DNA from: Chlorocebus sabaeus
Lineage: Eukaryota; Chordata; Mammalia; Primates; Cercopithecidae
Reading direction: 5' to 3'
DNA length: 64,000 nucleotides
Assembly (NCBI RefSeq): GCF_047675955.1
Contig: NC_132930.1
Span: 47,741,832-47,805,831, forward strand
Under the pieces are notes generated by a model. That model saw only the letters and a list, made by a program, of their open reading frames with translations. It had not been told where the DNA came from and searched no databases. A program made the translations under genes and the position numbers. Shown piece after piece: positions 1-12,250 of this stretch. Position 1 is the stretch's first letter, and each line of letters opens with the position of its first letter.

Positions 1-435
1 GAAATAAGGCAGGCAGACAAGATTAGAGAAAAAATAATGAAAAGGAATGAACAAAACCTCTGAGAACTATCGGACTATGTAAAAAGACTGAACCTACAAC
101 TGATTGGAATACCTGAAAGAGACGGTGAGAATGGAGCCAAGTTGGAAAACACACTTTAGGATATCATCCAGGAGAACTTCCCCAACCTACCAGGACAGGC
201 CAACATTCAAATCCAGGAAATCCAGAGAACAACAATAAGATACTCCATGAGAAGGTCAACCCTAAGGCACATAATCATCAGATTCTCTAAGATTAAAATG
301 AAGTAAAAATGTTAAGGGCAGCCAGAGAGAAAGGCCAGGTCACCTACAAAGGGAAGCCCATCAGACTAACAGTGAACCTCTCAGTGGAAACCCCTCAAAC
401 CAGAAGAGATTGGGGGCTAATATTCAAATCCCCAA

Positions 436-724
436 TTTTTTTTTTTTTTTTTTTTTTTGAGATGGAGTCTTGCTCTGTCATCAGGCTAGAGTGCAGTGGC
501 GCGATCTCAGTTCATTGCAACCTCTGCCTCCTGGGTCGAAGCGATTCCCCTGCCTCAGCCTTCCAAGTAGCTGGGATTACAGGCACATGTCACCACGTCC
601 TGATGGTTTTTTGTATTTTAGTAGAGACGGGGTTTCACCATGTTGGCCAAGACGGTCTTGATCTCCTGACCTTGTTATCTGCCCGCCTTGGCCTCCCAAA
701 GTGCTGTAATCCACCGTGCCTGGC
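436..724 (-). mobile_element. Alu in L1
   Basis: An antisense Alu with a leading poly-T run. The string aatattcaa occurs before (419-427) and after (725-733), consistent with a target-site duplication. Confidence 0.95.
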
Positions 725-753
725 CAATATTCAACATTTTTAAAGAATTTCCA

Positions 754-1051
754 GGCCACGGGCAGTAGCTCACACCTGTAATCCTAGCACTTTGGGAGGC
801 TGAGGTGGGCAGATCACAAGGTCAGGAGTTCAAGAACAGCATGGCCAACATGGTGAAACCCCGTCTCTTCTAAAAATACAAAAATTAGCTGGGCAGGGTG
901 GTGCGTGCCTGGAATCCCAGCTGCCCGGGAGGCTGAGGCAGGAGAATTGGTTGAACCAGGACTCCGGAGGCAGAGGTTGCAGTGAGCTGAGATGACACCA
1001 CTGCACTCCAGCCTGGGCTACAGAGCGAGACTCCATCTCAAAAAAAAAAAA
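754..1051 (+). mobile_element. Alu in L1
   Basis: A full-length sense Alu with a poly-A tail. It is flanked by a perfect 12-bp duplication, aaagaatttcca (742-753 and 1052-1063). Confidence 0.95.
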
Positions 1052-1696
1052 AAAGAATTTCCAACTGAGAACTTCAAATCCGGTCAAACTAAGTTTCATA
1101 GATGAAGGAGAAATAAAATCCTTTTCAGACAATCAAATGCTGAGGGATTTCACCACCATCAGGCCTGCCTTGCAAGAGCTCCTGAAGGAAGCACTGAACA
1201 TGGAAACGAAAACCTGTTAGCAGTCACCATAAAAACATACTGAAGTACACAGACCAATGACCCTATGAAGCAACTACATTAACAAGTCTGCAAAATTAAC
1301 CAGCCAGCATCATGATGACAGGATCAAATTCACACATACCAATATTAACCTTAAATGTAAATGGGCTAAATGCCCCAATTGAAAGACACAGAATGGCAAG
1401 CTAGATAAAAGACAAGATCCATCAGTGTGCTGTATTCAGGAGTCACAACGCATATGCAAAGACACACATAGGCTAGAAATAAAGGGATGGAGGAATATTT
1501 ACCAAGCAAATGGAAAGCAAAAAAAAGCAGAAGTTGCAATCCTAGTTTCTGACAAAATAGACTTTAAAACAACACAGGTCAAAAAAGACAAAGAAGGGCA
1601 TTACATAACGGTAAAGGGTTCAATTCAACAAGAAGACCTAACTATTCTAAATATATATGCACCCAATACAGGAGCACCCAGATTCATAAAACATGT

Positions 1697-2033
1697 TTTT
1701 TTGTTTGTTTGTTTGTGGGGTTTTTTTTCTTTTTTCTTTTTTTTTTTTTCTCTTTTGAGACAGAGGCTTGCTCTGTCACCCAGGTTGGAGTGCAGTGGTG
1801 CAATCTTGGCTCACTGCAACCTCTGCCTCCTGGTTCAAGCAATTCTCCTGCCTCAGCCTCCCGAGTAGCTGGGACTATAGTGCGCGCCACCATGCCCAGC
1901 TAATTTTTATATGTTTAGTAGAGACGGGGTTTCACCATGTTGGCCAGGATGGTCTCAATCTCTTGACTTCGTGATCCACCCGCCTCGGCCTCCCAAAGTA
2001 CTGGGATTACAGGTGTGAGCCACCGCCCCCGGT
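1697..2033 (-). mobile_element. Alu in L1 ORF2 endonuclease region
   Basis: An antisense Alu with a long impure T-rich tail. It interrupts the L1 ORF2 endonuclease frame that was open from about 1425. Confidence 0.95.
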
Positions 2034-3021
2034 GATACATTCTTAAAGACCTACAAAGAGACTTAGACACTCACACAATAATAGTAGAATACTTTAATAC
2101 CCCACTGTCAATATTAGACAGATCATCAAGACAGAAAATTAACAAAGATATTCAGGACTTGAACTCAGCTCTGAATCAAGTGGGCCTGGTAGATACCTAC
2201 AGAACTCTCCACCCCACAAAAAACAGAACATACATTTTTCTTGGTGCCACATGGAACTTAGTCTAAAATTGATCATATAATTGGAAGTAAAATACCCCTC
2301 AGCAAATGCAAAAGAACGGAAATCGTAACAGTCTCTCAGACCATGACATAATCAAATTAGAACTCAAAACTATGCAACTACATGGAAATTGAACGACCTA
2401 CTCCTGAATGACTTCTGGGCAAATAATGAAATTAAGGCAAAAATCAAGAAGTTCTTTGAAACTAATGAGAACAAAGAGACAACTTACCAGAATCTCTGGG
2501 ATGCAGCTAAAACAGTGTTAGGAGGGAAAGTTATAGCACTAAATTACCACATCAAAAACCGAGAAAGATTTCAAATCAACATACTAACATCACAACTAGA
2601 AGAACTAAAGGATCAAGAGCAAACAAACCTCAGAGCTAGCAGAAGACAAGAAATAACCAAGCTCAGAATGGAACTAAAGGAAATGGAGACACAGAAAACC
2701 CTTCAAAATATCAATGAATCCAGGGGCTGGGATTTTTAGTCAATAAAATAGATAGACTGCTAACTAGACTAATAAAGAAGAAAAGAGAAAAGATTTAAGT
2801 AAACACAATCAGAAATGATAAGGGGGATACTACCACTGACCCCACAGAAATACAACCATCAGAGAATACTATGAACATCTATATGCAAATAAACTATACA
2901 ATCTAGAAGAAATGGATAAATTCCTGAACACATACACCCTCCCAAGACTGAACCAGGAAGAAGTTGAATCCCTGAACAGACCAATAAGTTCTGAAATTGA
3001 GGCAGTAATAAATACCCTGCT

Positions 3022-3319
3022 GGCCGGGCACAGTGCCTCACACCTGTAATCCCAGCACTTTGGGAGGCTGAGGCAGGCAGATCACAAGGTCAGGAGTTCG
3101 AGACCAGCCTGGCCAACATGGTGAAACCCCATCTCTACTCAAAACACAAAAATTAGTTGGGCGTGGTGGCAGGTGCCTGTAATCCCAGCTACTTGGGAGT
3201 CTGAGGCAGGAGAATTGTTTGAACCTGGGAGGCAGAGGTTGCAGTGAGCCGAGATCATGCCATTGCACTCCAGCCTGGACGACAAGGGCAAAACTCCATC
3301 TCAAATAAATAAATAAATA
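3022..3319 (+). mobile_element. Alu in L1 ORF2
   Basis: A sense Alu beginning ggccgggca and ending in an AAAT microsatellite tail. L1 ORF2 resumes after it. Confidence 0.95.
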
Positions 3320-4507
3320 GTCTACCCACCAAAAAAACCCAGGACCAGGTGGATTCACAGCTGAATTCTACCAGAGGTACAAAGAGGAGCTGGTACCATT
3401 TTTTCTGAAACTATTACAAACAATGGAAAGGGAGGGACACCTCCCTAACTAATTTTATAGGGCCAGCATCATTCTGATACCAAAACCCGGCAGAGATACA
3501 ACAAAAGAAGAAAACTTCAGGACAACATCGCTGACGAACATCGATGCAAATACCCTCAATGAAATACTGGCAAACCAAATCTGGCAGCACATCAAAAAGC
3601 TTGTCCGCCATGATCAAGTAGGCTTCATCTCTGGGATGCAAAGCTGGTTCAACATACACAAGTCAATAAATGTAATTCATCACATAAACAGAACTAAAGA
3701 CAAAAATCATGTGATTATCTCAATAGATACAGAAAAGGCCTTCAATAAAATTCAACATCCCTTCATGTAAAAAACATAATAAACTAGGTATTGAAGGAAC
3801 ATACCTCAAAATAATAAGAGCTGTTTATGAAAAACCCACAGCCAATATCATATTGAATGGGCAAAACCTGGAAACATTCCCCTTGAAAACTGGCACGAGA
3901 CAAGGATGCCCTCTCTCATCACTCTTATTCAACATAGTATTGGAAGTTCTGGCCAGGGCAATCAGGCAAGAGAAAGAAATAAAGCGTATTCAAATAGAAA
4001 GAGAGGAAGTCAAATTGTTTTGTTTGCAAATGACATGATCCTATATCTGGAAAACCCCATTAATTCAGTTCTAAAGCTTCTTAAGCTGATGAACAACTTC
4101 AGCAAAGTCTCAGGATACAAAATCAGTGTGCATAAATGACAAGCATTCTTATACACCAACAACAGACAAGCAGAGGGCCAAATCATGAATGAATTTCCAT
4201 TTACAATTGCCTCAAAGAGAATAAAATACCTAGGAATACAACTAACAAGGGATGTGAAGGACATCTTCAAGGAGAACTACAAACCACTGCTCAAAGAAAC
4301 CAGAGAGGACACAAACAGATGTAAAAACATTTTATGTTCATGGATAGGAAGAATCAATATCATGAAAATGGCCATACTGCCCAAAGCAATTTATATATTT
4401 AATGCTATTCCCATTAAACTACCATTGACATTCCTCACAGAATTAGAAAAAACTATTTTAAAATTCATGTGGAACCATAAAAGAACTTGTATAGCCAGGA
4501 CAATTCT

Positions 4508-4808
4508 TTTTTTTTTTTTTTTTTTGGAGACGGGGTCTCGCTCTGTTGCCCAGGCTGGAGTGCAGTGGCCGGATCTCAGCTCACAGCAAACTCCGCCTCC
4601 CGGGTTTACGCCATTCTCCTGCCTCAGCCTCCCAAGTAACTGGGACTACAGGCGCCCGCCACCTTGCCTGGCTAGTTTTTTGTATTTTTTAGTAGAGACG
4701 GGGTTTCACCATGTTAGCCAGGATGGTCTCGATCTCCTGACCTCGTGATCTGCCCGTCTCGGCCTCCCAAAGTGCTGGGATTACAGGCTTGAGCCACCAC
4801 GCCTGGCC
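4508..4808 (-). mobile_element. AluY, Old World monkey type, in L1 ORF2
   Basis: An antisense young AluY with the cercopithecoid right-arm haplotype. A perfect 15-bp duplication, agccaggacaattct, flanks it (4493-4507 and 4809-4823). Confidence 0.95.
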
Positions 4809-5384
4809 AGCCAGGACAATTCTAAGCAAAGAGAACAAAGCTGGAGGCATCACACTACCCAACTTCAAACTATTCTGCAAGGCTACAGTAACCAAAACAG
4901 CGTGGTACTGGTACAAAAACAGGCACATGGACCAATGGAACAGAATAGAAAACTCAGAAATAAAACTGCACATCTACAACCATCTGATCTTTGACAAACC
5001 TGACAGAAACAAATAATGGGGAAAGGGTTCCCTATTTAATAAATGGTGCTGGGTGAACTGGGTAGACATATGCAGAAATTGAAACTGGACCCTTCCTTAC
5101 ACCTTATATAAAAATTAACTCAAGATCGATTTAAGACTCAAAATAAGACCCAAACTATAAAAGCCCTAGAAGGAAATCTAGGCAATACCATTCAGGACAT
5201 AGGCTTGGGCAAAGATTTTATGATGAAATCGCCAAAAGCAATTACAACAAAAGGAAAAATTGACAAATTGGATCTAATCAAACTGAAGAGCTTCTGCACA
5301 GCAAAAGAAACTATCATCAGAGCAAACAGACAATCTACAGAATGGCAGAAAATTTTTGCAATCTATCAGTCTGACAAAAGTCTA

Positions 5385-5705
5385 GGCCGGGCGCGGTGGC
5401 TCAAGCCTGTAATCCCAGCACTTTGGGAGGCCGAGACGGGCGGATCACGAGGTCAGGAGATCGAGACCATCCTGGCGAACACAGTGAAACCCCGTCTCTA
5501 CTAAAAAATACAAAAAAAAAAAAACAAAAAACTAGCCGGGCGAGGTGGCGGGCACCTGTAGTCCCAGCTACTCGGGAGGCTGAGGCAGGAGAATGGCGTG
5601 AACCCGGGAGGCGGAGCTTGCAGTGAGCTGAGATCCGGCCACTGTACCCCAGCCCGGGCGACAGAGCGAGACTCCGTCTCAAAAAACAAACAAACAAACA
5701 AACAA
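5385..5705 (+). mobile_element. AluY, Old World monkey type, in L1 ORF2
   Basis: A sense AluY with the caagcctg/ctagccgggcgagg haplotype. The duplication aaaagtcta flanks it (5376-5384 and 5706-5714). Confidence 0.95.
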
Positions 5706-6603
5706 AAAAGTCTAATATCCAGAATCTACAAGGAACTTAAGCAAATTTACAAGAAAAAAAAACCCCATTAAGAAGTGGGCAAAGGACATGAACAGACACT
5801 TCTCAAAAGAAGACATACATGCAGCTAACAAACATGAAAAAAACTCAACATCACTGATCATCACAGAAATGCAAATCAAAACCACAATGGATACCATTTC
5901 ATGCTAGTCAGAATGGTGATTATTAAAAAGTCAACAAACAACAAACACTGGCAAGGTTGCAGAGAAATGGGAACACTTTTACACTGTTGGTGGGAATGTA
6001 AATTAGTTCAACCATTGTGGAAGACAGTGTGGCAATTCCTCAAAGATTTAAAACAGGAAATACCATTTGACCCAGCAATCCCATTACTGGGTATATACCC
6101 AAAGGAATATAAATCATTCTATTATAAAGATACATGCACATGTATGTTCATTGCAGCACTATTCACAAGAGCAAAGACATGGAGTCAACCCAACTGCCCA
6201 TCAATGATAGACTTGATAAAGAAAATGTGGTACATGTACACCATGAAATATTATGCAGTCATAAAAAGGAATGAGATCATGTCATTTGCAGGGATGTGGA
6301 TGAAGCTGGAAGCCACTATCCTCAGCAAACTAACGCAGGAAAAAAACCAAACACCACATGTTCTCACTTATAAGTGGGAGCCAAACAATGAGAGCACATG
6401 GACATAGGAAGGGGAAAACACACACACTGGGGCCTTTTCGGGGAGGAAACAGGGGAGAGCATCAGGAAAAATAGCTAATGCATGCTGGGCTTAATACCTA
6501 GATGATGGGTTGATAGGTGCAGCAAACCACCATGGCACACATTTACTTATATAACAAACATGCACATGTACCCCAGAACCTAAAATAAAATAAAAAGAAA
6601 AAA

Positions 6604-7755
6604 AAGGGAAGCAGAGCATAAAAGTTTGGAAATTTTGCAGCCTGACCATGTGAAAGAAAAGAAAAACCCATTTTCTGGGGGAGGAATTAAAGCAAGCCCG
6701 CTGCAAAAATTTGCGTAAGAAGAGCCGAATGTTAATAGTCAGGAAAATAGAGAATATGTCTCCGAAACATTTAGAGATCCTTATGGTAGCCCCTCCCATC
6801 ACAGGTCTGGAGGCCTAGAAGGGAAAAATGGTTTTGTTGACCGGGCCCAGGGCCCCACTGCTCTGTGCAGCCTCAGGACACAGCACCCTGCATCCCAACC
6901 ACTCCAGCTCCAGCTATGGCTATAATGGGCCAAGATACATCTCAGGCTGCTGCTCCAGAGAGTGCAAGCCAGAAGCCACCAAGATTTCCATATGGTGTTA
7001 AGGCTGCAGGTGCATAGAAGGCAAGATTTGAGGCTTGGGAGCCTCCACCTAGATATCAGAGGATGTACAGAAACACCTGGATGTCCAGGCAGAAGTCTGC
7101 TGCAGGGGCAGAGCCCTCATGCAGAACTTCCACTAGAGCAGTGTGGAGGTGAAATGTGGGGTTGGATCCCCCACACAGAGTTCCCACTGCAGCACTGCCT
7201 AGTGGAGCTGTGAGAAGAAGGTCACCATCCTCCAGACCCCAGAATGGTAGATCCACTGACAGCTTCCACTGTGCACCTGAAAATACTGTAGGCACTCAAC
7301 AGCAGCCTGTGAAAGCAGCCGTGGGGGCTGTACCCTGCAGAATCACAGGGGCAGAGCTGCCCAAGGCCTTGGGAGTCCACCCCTTGCATCAGCATGCCCT
7401 GGGTGTGAGACATGGAGTCAAAAGAGATTATTTTGGAGCTTTAAGATTTAATGACTGCCCTGCTAGGCTTCAGACTTGTGGGGGGCCTTAGCCCCTTTGT
7501 TTTGGCCAATTTCTCCCTTTTGGAACAGGAGTATTTACCCAATGCCTATATCCCCATTGTATCTTGGAAGTAACTAAATTGCTTTTTATTTTACAGGCTC
7601 ATAGGTGGAAGGAACTTGCCTTGTCTCAGATAAGAGTCTGGACTTGGACTTTTGAGTTATGACTTTGGGGGACTGTTGGGAAGGCATGATTGTGTTTTGA
7701 AGTGTGAGGAGGACATGGGATTTGGGAGGGCCGGGGGCATAATGATATGGGTTTG
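6604..7755 (+). mobile_element. THE1-type ERVL-MaLR internal sequence
   Basis: The sequence has the order and wording of THE1 internal DNA in sense orientation. It ends with the usual run-up to the 3' LTR (7690-7742), but only the first dozen LTR bases (tgatatggg..., from 7743) remain before unrelated sequence starts. The short frames inside are chance openings typical of this repeat, not a gene. Confidence 0.85.
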
Positions 7756-8130
7756 TCACAGGATCCTTGGGGTGTCACTTCACTAGCTGGAAACCTCTGT
7801 GGCCAGTGGCACCTTTTCTCGAGTTTTGCTCAGGCCCACTGGGCTCATTCTGCCCACTTGGCCTGGCAGACTGTGCTTGGCTCATCCTACTAGCCTGGAT
7901 CCCAGGCCTGCCAAGGGTGAGCCAGGCAAAGAGCGGTGAGGGGTGTGTGAACAAGCAAGCATAGAGTCTGGCCACTATACAAGCCAGACACACCAGCTAT
8001 GGGTGGGAACAGGAGTTTTAATTTTTCTTTTTTTCCTATAATACTTATTTTCTATCACTCTGGCCAGCTGCCTCCCACTGGAAAATACCTCTTTTGTCCT
8101 TGTTGGGTGTAGAGGCCACTCTAAGGCCTA
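7756..8130 (+). repeat. GC-rich retroviral-like segment, family not assigned
   Basis: A GC-rich stretch followed by a pyrimidine-rich run lies between the THE1 piece and the env remnant. It probably belongs to the same endogenous retrovirus as the env, but I cannot name the LTR or internal family. Confidence 0.4.
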
Positions 8131-8140
8131 ACTGGACACC

Positions 8141-9560
8141 ATGCTGCCACTGTTTATCCTGCCTGCCCTCCCAATCACCCTGATCTACTGTGGGTGGGAA
8201 CAGAATGCTATAGTAAATATTTCAAAAATTACAGCATCAGGGAACCATCTTCATGGTTGCTGGGTTTGTCATCAACATCCCCAGGATAGAGAGTTCCATC
8301 TTCTGGCCTATGTGGAAAATCTCACAGCCATCTCCCCAGACTTCCTAACCATAGTGATCCCAAAGTACCCAGACCCCTGCTTGTTAGGTGGAACTCTCCT
8401 CCACTTAACGGATTTCACCTGAACCTCATCCCCCTACCCCTGTACCCCACTCCCCACCACTATTACTTGGACCCAGAAAGCTGGCTGTCTGTATCTCCAG
8501 TGTGCTAATGGCTGTCTTTTGTGCTCACTGTTGTGTTAACACAGAAGCAGAAGCTTCCCTGTGATGCTCTGACACAACGTGTTGCCAGGTTCTCAAGGCT
8601 GCAGTGAAGTAAATCGGATCCCACTTGCGAGTGAGGAAATCATCTACGGTGCCTTCTCCCACATCAGAACGTAGAGGGGGAAAAACAGCTGTCTAATCTG
8701 GGAAGGTGGGAGCACCACCCTCTCCTGGAAAACAAAGGTCGTTCAACCACCCACAATGGAGCAGGGAAGGAACATCTCTACAGACCCAACTTGGCAGCAG
8801 AGGATACATACCACGTCCCACAGGGCCTCTATTTGTGTCCCAACTGGGTTCATTTTTGTTTGTGGCCACAAGTGGGAAGAAGCCCACTCCGTGGGGTCAC
8901 TCCCAGCACCCAGCTCGCAGCTCCCCAGGGAGCCCACCTGTTCTTTTAGAAGTAGCTTTCCCTTACATATCAAAATCTTGGAACAGGAGTGGATGTGTGT
9001 TGACCATCCTTGCCCCTCCCGGGGTCACGTCTATAACCCATAAGACCTAAGAGCATCAGAAGATAATGAGCAATAGGATTAATTCTGGGAGGAATCAAGG
9101 TAGTAATAGGACAATCTTAGCCCCGTGAGGTGACTTTGCCTACCACAAGTCAACCCTAAAGAATGCGACTCAAACCCTAGAATCATTAGCCACCAACACA
9201 GGTCAGGCACGAAAGGGAATTTAAGAATCCCTAGACTGTATGGCAAATATAATCCTTGATAACAGACTAGTGTTGAATTATTTACTAGCTGAACAAGGTG
9301 GAGTCTGTACGGCTATTAACAAAACCTGCTGCATGTATATTAACAACTCTGGGCATAATAATGTTAACAATCAAAAGATTTATGAGCAAGCTCCCCGGTT
9401 GCGTAGACATAACCAGGGCGCGGACCCAGCTATATCTGGTCAACTGTCAAAAATGCCCTCCCAAGTCTCACGTGTTTTTTACCTCACCTAAGACCTTTGG
9501 TAGGTATCTCATTACTAGGAATTTTTGGACCTTGCTTGTTTAACCACTTAGTAAGGTTTG
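8141..9560 (+). pseudogene. Class I endogenous retrovirus env remnant
   Basis: A hydrophobic leader-like start and a short surface-subunit-like frame run from 8141 to 8422. A transmembrane-subunit-like frame appears at 9240-9491. It contains the region conserved in gammaretrovirus-type envelopes: the immunosuppressive-type segment followed by a CX6CC-type cysteine cluster near 9300-9340. The two pieces are in different frames with stops between them, so no envelope protein can be made. The assignment to class I rests on the TM layout; the group is not assigned. Confidence 0.75.
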
Positions 9561-10065
9561 TGTCTTCCAGATTACAACACTTCCACGTCAAGAAAATGTG
9601 GCAATAAGGCTGCCAAACCCTCCGGTCTTCTGAACCGAATCCGTATAGATTCTGGATATTACACCTTCATTGGGATATTTTGAGAATATTTTCTGCCATT
9701 CTGTAAGCTGTCTGTTTACTCTGTGATGGTTTCTTTTGCTGTGCATAAACTCTTCAGTGTAAGTAGGTCCTACTCATCAATTTTTTTGTTGTTGTTGTTA
9801 CAATTGCTTTTGAGGACTTAGTAATAAATTCTTTCCCAAGACTGATGTCCAGAATGGTGTGTCCCAGGTTTTCTTCTAGGATTCTTCTAGTTTGTGGTCT
9901 TACATTTAAATCTTTAATCCATCTTTAGTTTTTTTATAAGGTGAAAGGTAGGGGTCCAGTTTTATTCTTTTGCATATAGTTAGCCAGTTTTCCTAGCACC
10001 ATTTATTGAATAGGGAGTCTTTACCCCATTGCTTCTTTTTGTTGACTTTGTCAAAGATCAGGCCT

Positions 10066-10120
10066 TCCTTGGCCTCCCAAAGTGCTAGGACTACAGGTGT
10101 GAGTCACTGTGCCCAGCCCA
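10066..10120 (-). repeat. Alu 5'-end fragment in L1
   Basis: Only about 55 bp of antisense Alu remains (ggcctcccaaagtgct... to the promoter end), and L1 sequence is missing across the junction. An insertion followed by deletion, or recombination, would explain it. Confidence 0.85.
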
Positions 10121-10361
10121 GTATGGCCATTGTAACAATATTGATTCTTCCAATCCATGAACACAGGATATTTTTTCCATTTGTGTCATCTATGATTTCT
10201 TTCAGCAGTGTTTTGTAACTTTCCTTATCGATGTCTTTCACCTCCCTGGTTAGACGTATTCCTAGGTATTTTATTTTTGTGTGTGGCTATTGTAAATGGG
10301 ATAGAATTCTTGATTTGGCTCTCAGTTTGGACACTACTGGTTTATACAAATGCTGCTGACT

Positions 10362-10668
10362 GGCCAGGCGCGGTGGCTGACGCCTGTAATCCCAGCACTT
10401 TGGGAGGCCGGGGCGGGCGGATCACGAGGTCAAGAGATTGAGACCATCCTGGCCAACATGGTGAAACATGTCTCTACTAAAAATACAAAAATTAGCTGGG
10501 CATGGTGGCACGCACCTGTAGTCCCAGCTACTTGGGAGCCTGAGGCAGGAGAATCATTTGAACCCAGGAGGTGGAGGTTGCAGTGCACCAAGATCGCGCC
10601 ACTGCACTCCAGCCTGGTGACAGAGCAAGACTCTGTCTCAAAAAAAAGAAAAGAAAAGAAAAGAAAAG
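10362..10668 (+). mobile_element. Alu in antisense L1
   Basis: A full-length sense Alu with an AAAAG-repeat tail. An imperfect duplication flanks it: aatgctgctgact (10349-10361) and aatactgatgact (10671-10683). Confidence 0.95.
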
Positions 10669-10796
10669 AAATACTGATGACTTTTGAATGTTGATTTTGT
10701 ATCTTGAAACTTTACTGCAGTCATTACAGTACAGGAGCCTTTTGGTGGAGTTCAAGGTTTTCTAGGTATAGAATCATAGCATCAGTGAAGAGAGAT

Positions 10797-11795
10797 TGAA
10801 GGGGGCCAGCCCCTCCACACCTGTGGGTATTTCTCATCAGGTGGGATGAGAGACTGAGAAAAGAAATAAGACACAGAGACAAAGTATAGAGAAAGAACAG
10901 TGGGCCCAGGGGACCGGCACTCAGCATACGGAGGACCTGCACTGGCGCCAGCCTCTGAGTTCCCTCAGTATTTACTGATCATTATGTTTACTATCTTGGT
11001 AAGGGGAGTGTAGCAGGGCAACAGCTGGGGAGAAGGTCAGCAGGAAACCTGTGAACAAAGGAATCTATATCATGAATAAGTCCAAGGAAAGGCACTGTGT
11101 CTGGATGTGCACACAGGCTAGATTTATGTTTCTCTTCACCCAAACATCTCAGTGTAGCGAAGAGCAACAGAGCAGTATTGCTGCCAGCGTATCTCGCCTC
11201 CAGCCACAGGGCGGTTTTCTCCGATCTCAGAATAGAATGAATGGGAACGGTCGGCTTTACACCAAGACATTCCATTCCCAGGGACAAGCAGGAGACAGAA
11301 GCCTTCCTCTTATCTCAACTGCAAAGAAGCCTCCCTCTTTCACTCCTCAGCACAGACCCTTTACGGCTGTCAGGCTGGGGGATGGTAAGGTCTTTCCTTT
11401 CCCACGAGGCCATATCTCCAGCTGTCTCAGTGGGGGAAACCTGGGACAATCCCCAGGCTTTCTTGGGCAGAGGTCCCTGCAGCTTTCTGCAGTGCACTGT
11501 GTCCCTGGTTAAGAGAAAGGAGGATGGCGATGACTTTTACCAGGCACACTGCCTGCAAACATACTGTTAACAAGGTACATCCTGCACAGCCCTAAGTCCA
11601 TCAAACCTTGATTCAGTACAGCATATGTTTCTGTGAGCACAGGGTTGGGGCGAAAGTTACAGGTGAACAGCATCTCAAAGCAGAAACAATTTTTCTTAGT
11701 ACAGATCAAACTGGAGTTTTATATCTTCCTTTTCTACATAGTGTCACTTCCTTTTCTACACAGTGACAATCTGATCTCTCTTTCTTTGCCCCACA
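10797..11795 (-). mobile_element. Solo LTR of HERV-K (HML) type, 999 bp
   Basis: A complete LTR in antisense orientation. Read on the minus strand it begins TGTGGGG and ends TTCA, keeping TG...CA ends. It has the known layout of LTR5-like HML LTRs. The 5-bp sequence gagat is repeated directly at both edges (10792-10796 and 11796-11800), and the L1 reads through cleanly if the LTR is removed. No internal retroviral sequence remains, so it is a solo LTR left by LTR-LTR recombination. The exact LTR subfamily is not certain. Confidence 0.85.
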
Positions 11796-11880
11796 GAGAT
11801 AGTTTGACTTTTTTCCCTTTGTGCATGCCTTTTACTTCTTTCTCTTGCCTGACTGCTGTAGCTTGGACTTCCAAAAGGGT
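11796..11880 (-). mobile_element. Antisense L1, continuation beyond the LTR
   Basis: L1 ORF2 antisense sequence resumes exactly after the LTR's target duplication and fades out before 11896. Confidence 0.8.
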
Positions 11881-11906
11881 AAATTTTTAATATATAAATT
11901 ATTACT

Positions 11907-12209
11907 GGCCGGGCGTGGTGGCTCAAGCCTGTAATCCCAGCACTTTGGGAGGCCGAGACGGGCGGATCACGAGGTCAGGAGATCGAGACCATCCTGGCTA
12001 ACACAGTGAAACCCCGTCTCTACTAAAAAATACAAAAAACTAGCCGGGCGAGGTGGCGGGCGCCTGTAGTCCCAGCTACTCTGGAGGCTGAGGCAGGAGA
12101 ATGGCGTAAACCCGGGAGGCGGAGTTTGCAGTGAGCTGAGATCCGGCCACTGCACTCCAGCGCGGGCGACAGACCAAGACTCCATCTCAAAAAAAAAAAA
12201 AAAAAAAAA
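11907..12209 (+). mobile_element. AluY, Old World monkey type
   Basis: A sense young AluY with a pure poly-A tail of about 22 bases. A perfect 11-bp duplication, aaattattact, flanks it (11896-11906 and 12210-12220). Confidence 0.95.
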
Positions 12210-12250
12210 AAATTATTACTTAATAAAGCTGTTATTTTAAAAATTAGCCA

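Larger units (their letters stand above)
1..6603 (+). mobile_element. L1 LINE, 5' end outside window, split by six Alus
   Basis: The window opens inside L1 ORF1. ORF2 begins near 1315 and its frame remnants run to about 6407, followed by a 3' UTR and an A-rich tail near 6580-6603. Six Alus at 436, 754, 1697, 3022, 4508 and 5385 interrupt it. The reverse transcriptase region is recognisable at 3853-4140, but the FADD catalytic motif reads FAND at 4023-4034 (Asp to Asn). Stops and frameshifts are spread throughout, so the copy is dead. The 3' end suggests an older primate L1PA or L1PB copy; the subfamily is inferred. Confidence 0.95.
9640..10796 (-). mobile_element. Antisense L1, distal part
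   Basis: This is the reverse complement of L1 ORF2, showing antisense reverse transcriptase and C-terminal segments. It holds an Alu fragment at 10070 and an Alu at 10362, and is split at 10796 by a solo LTR. It continues at 11796. Confidence 0.9.

Noticed and set aside
7056..7491. Short frames in the THE1-type internal region
   Set aside because: MaLR internal sequence gives such frames at many genomic copies; no protein is known from them.
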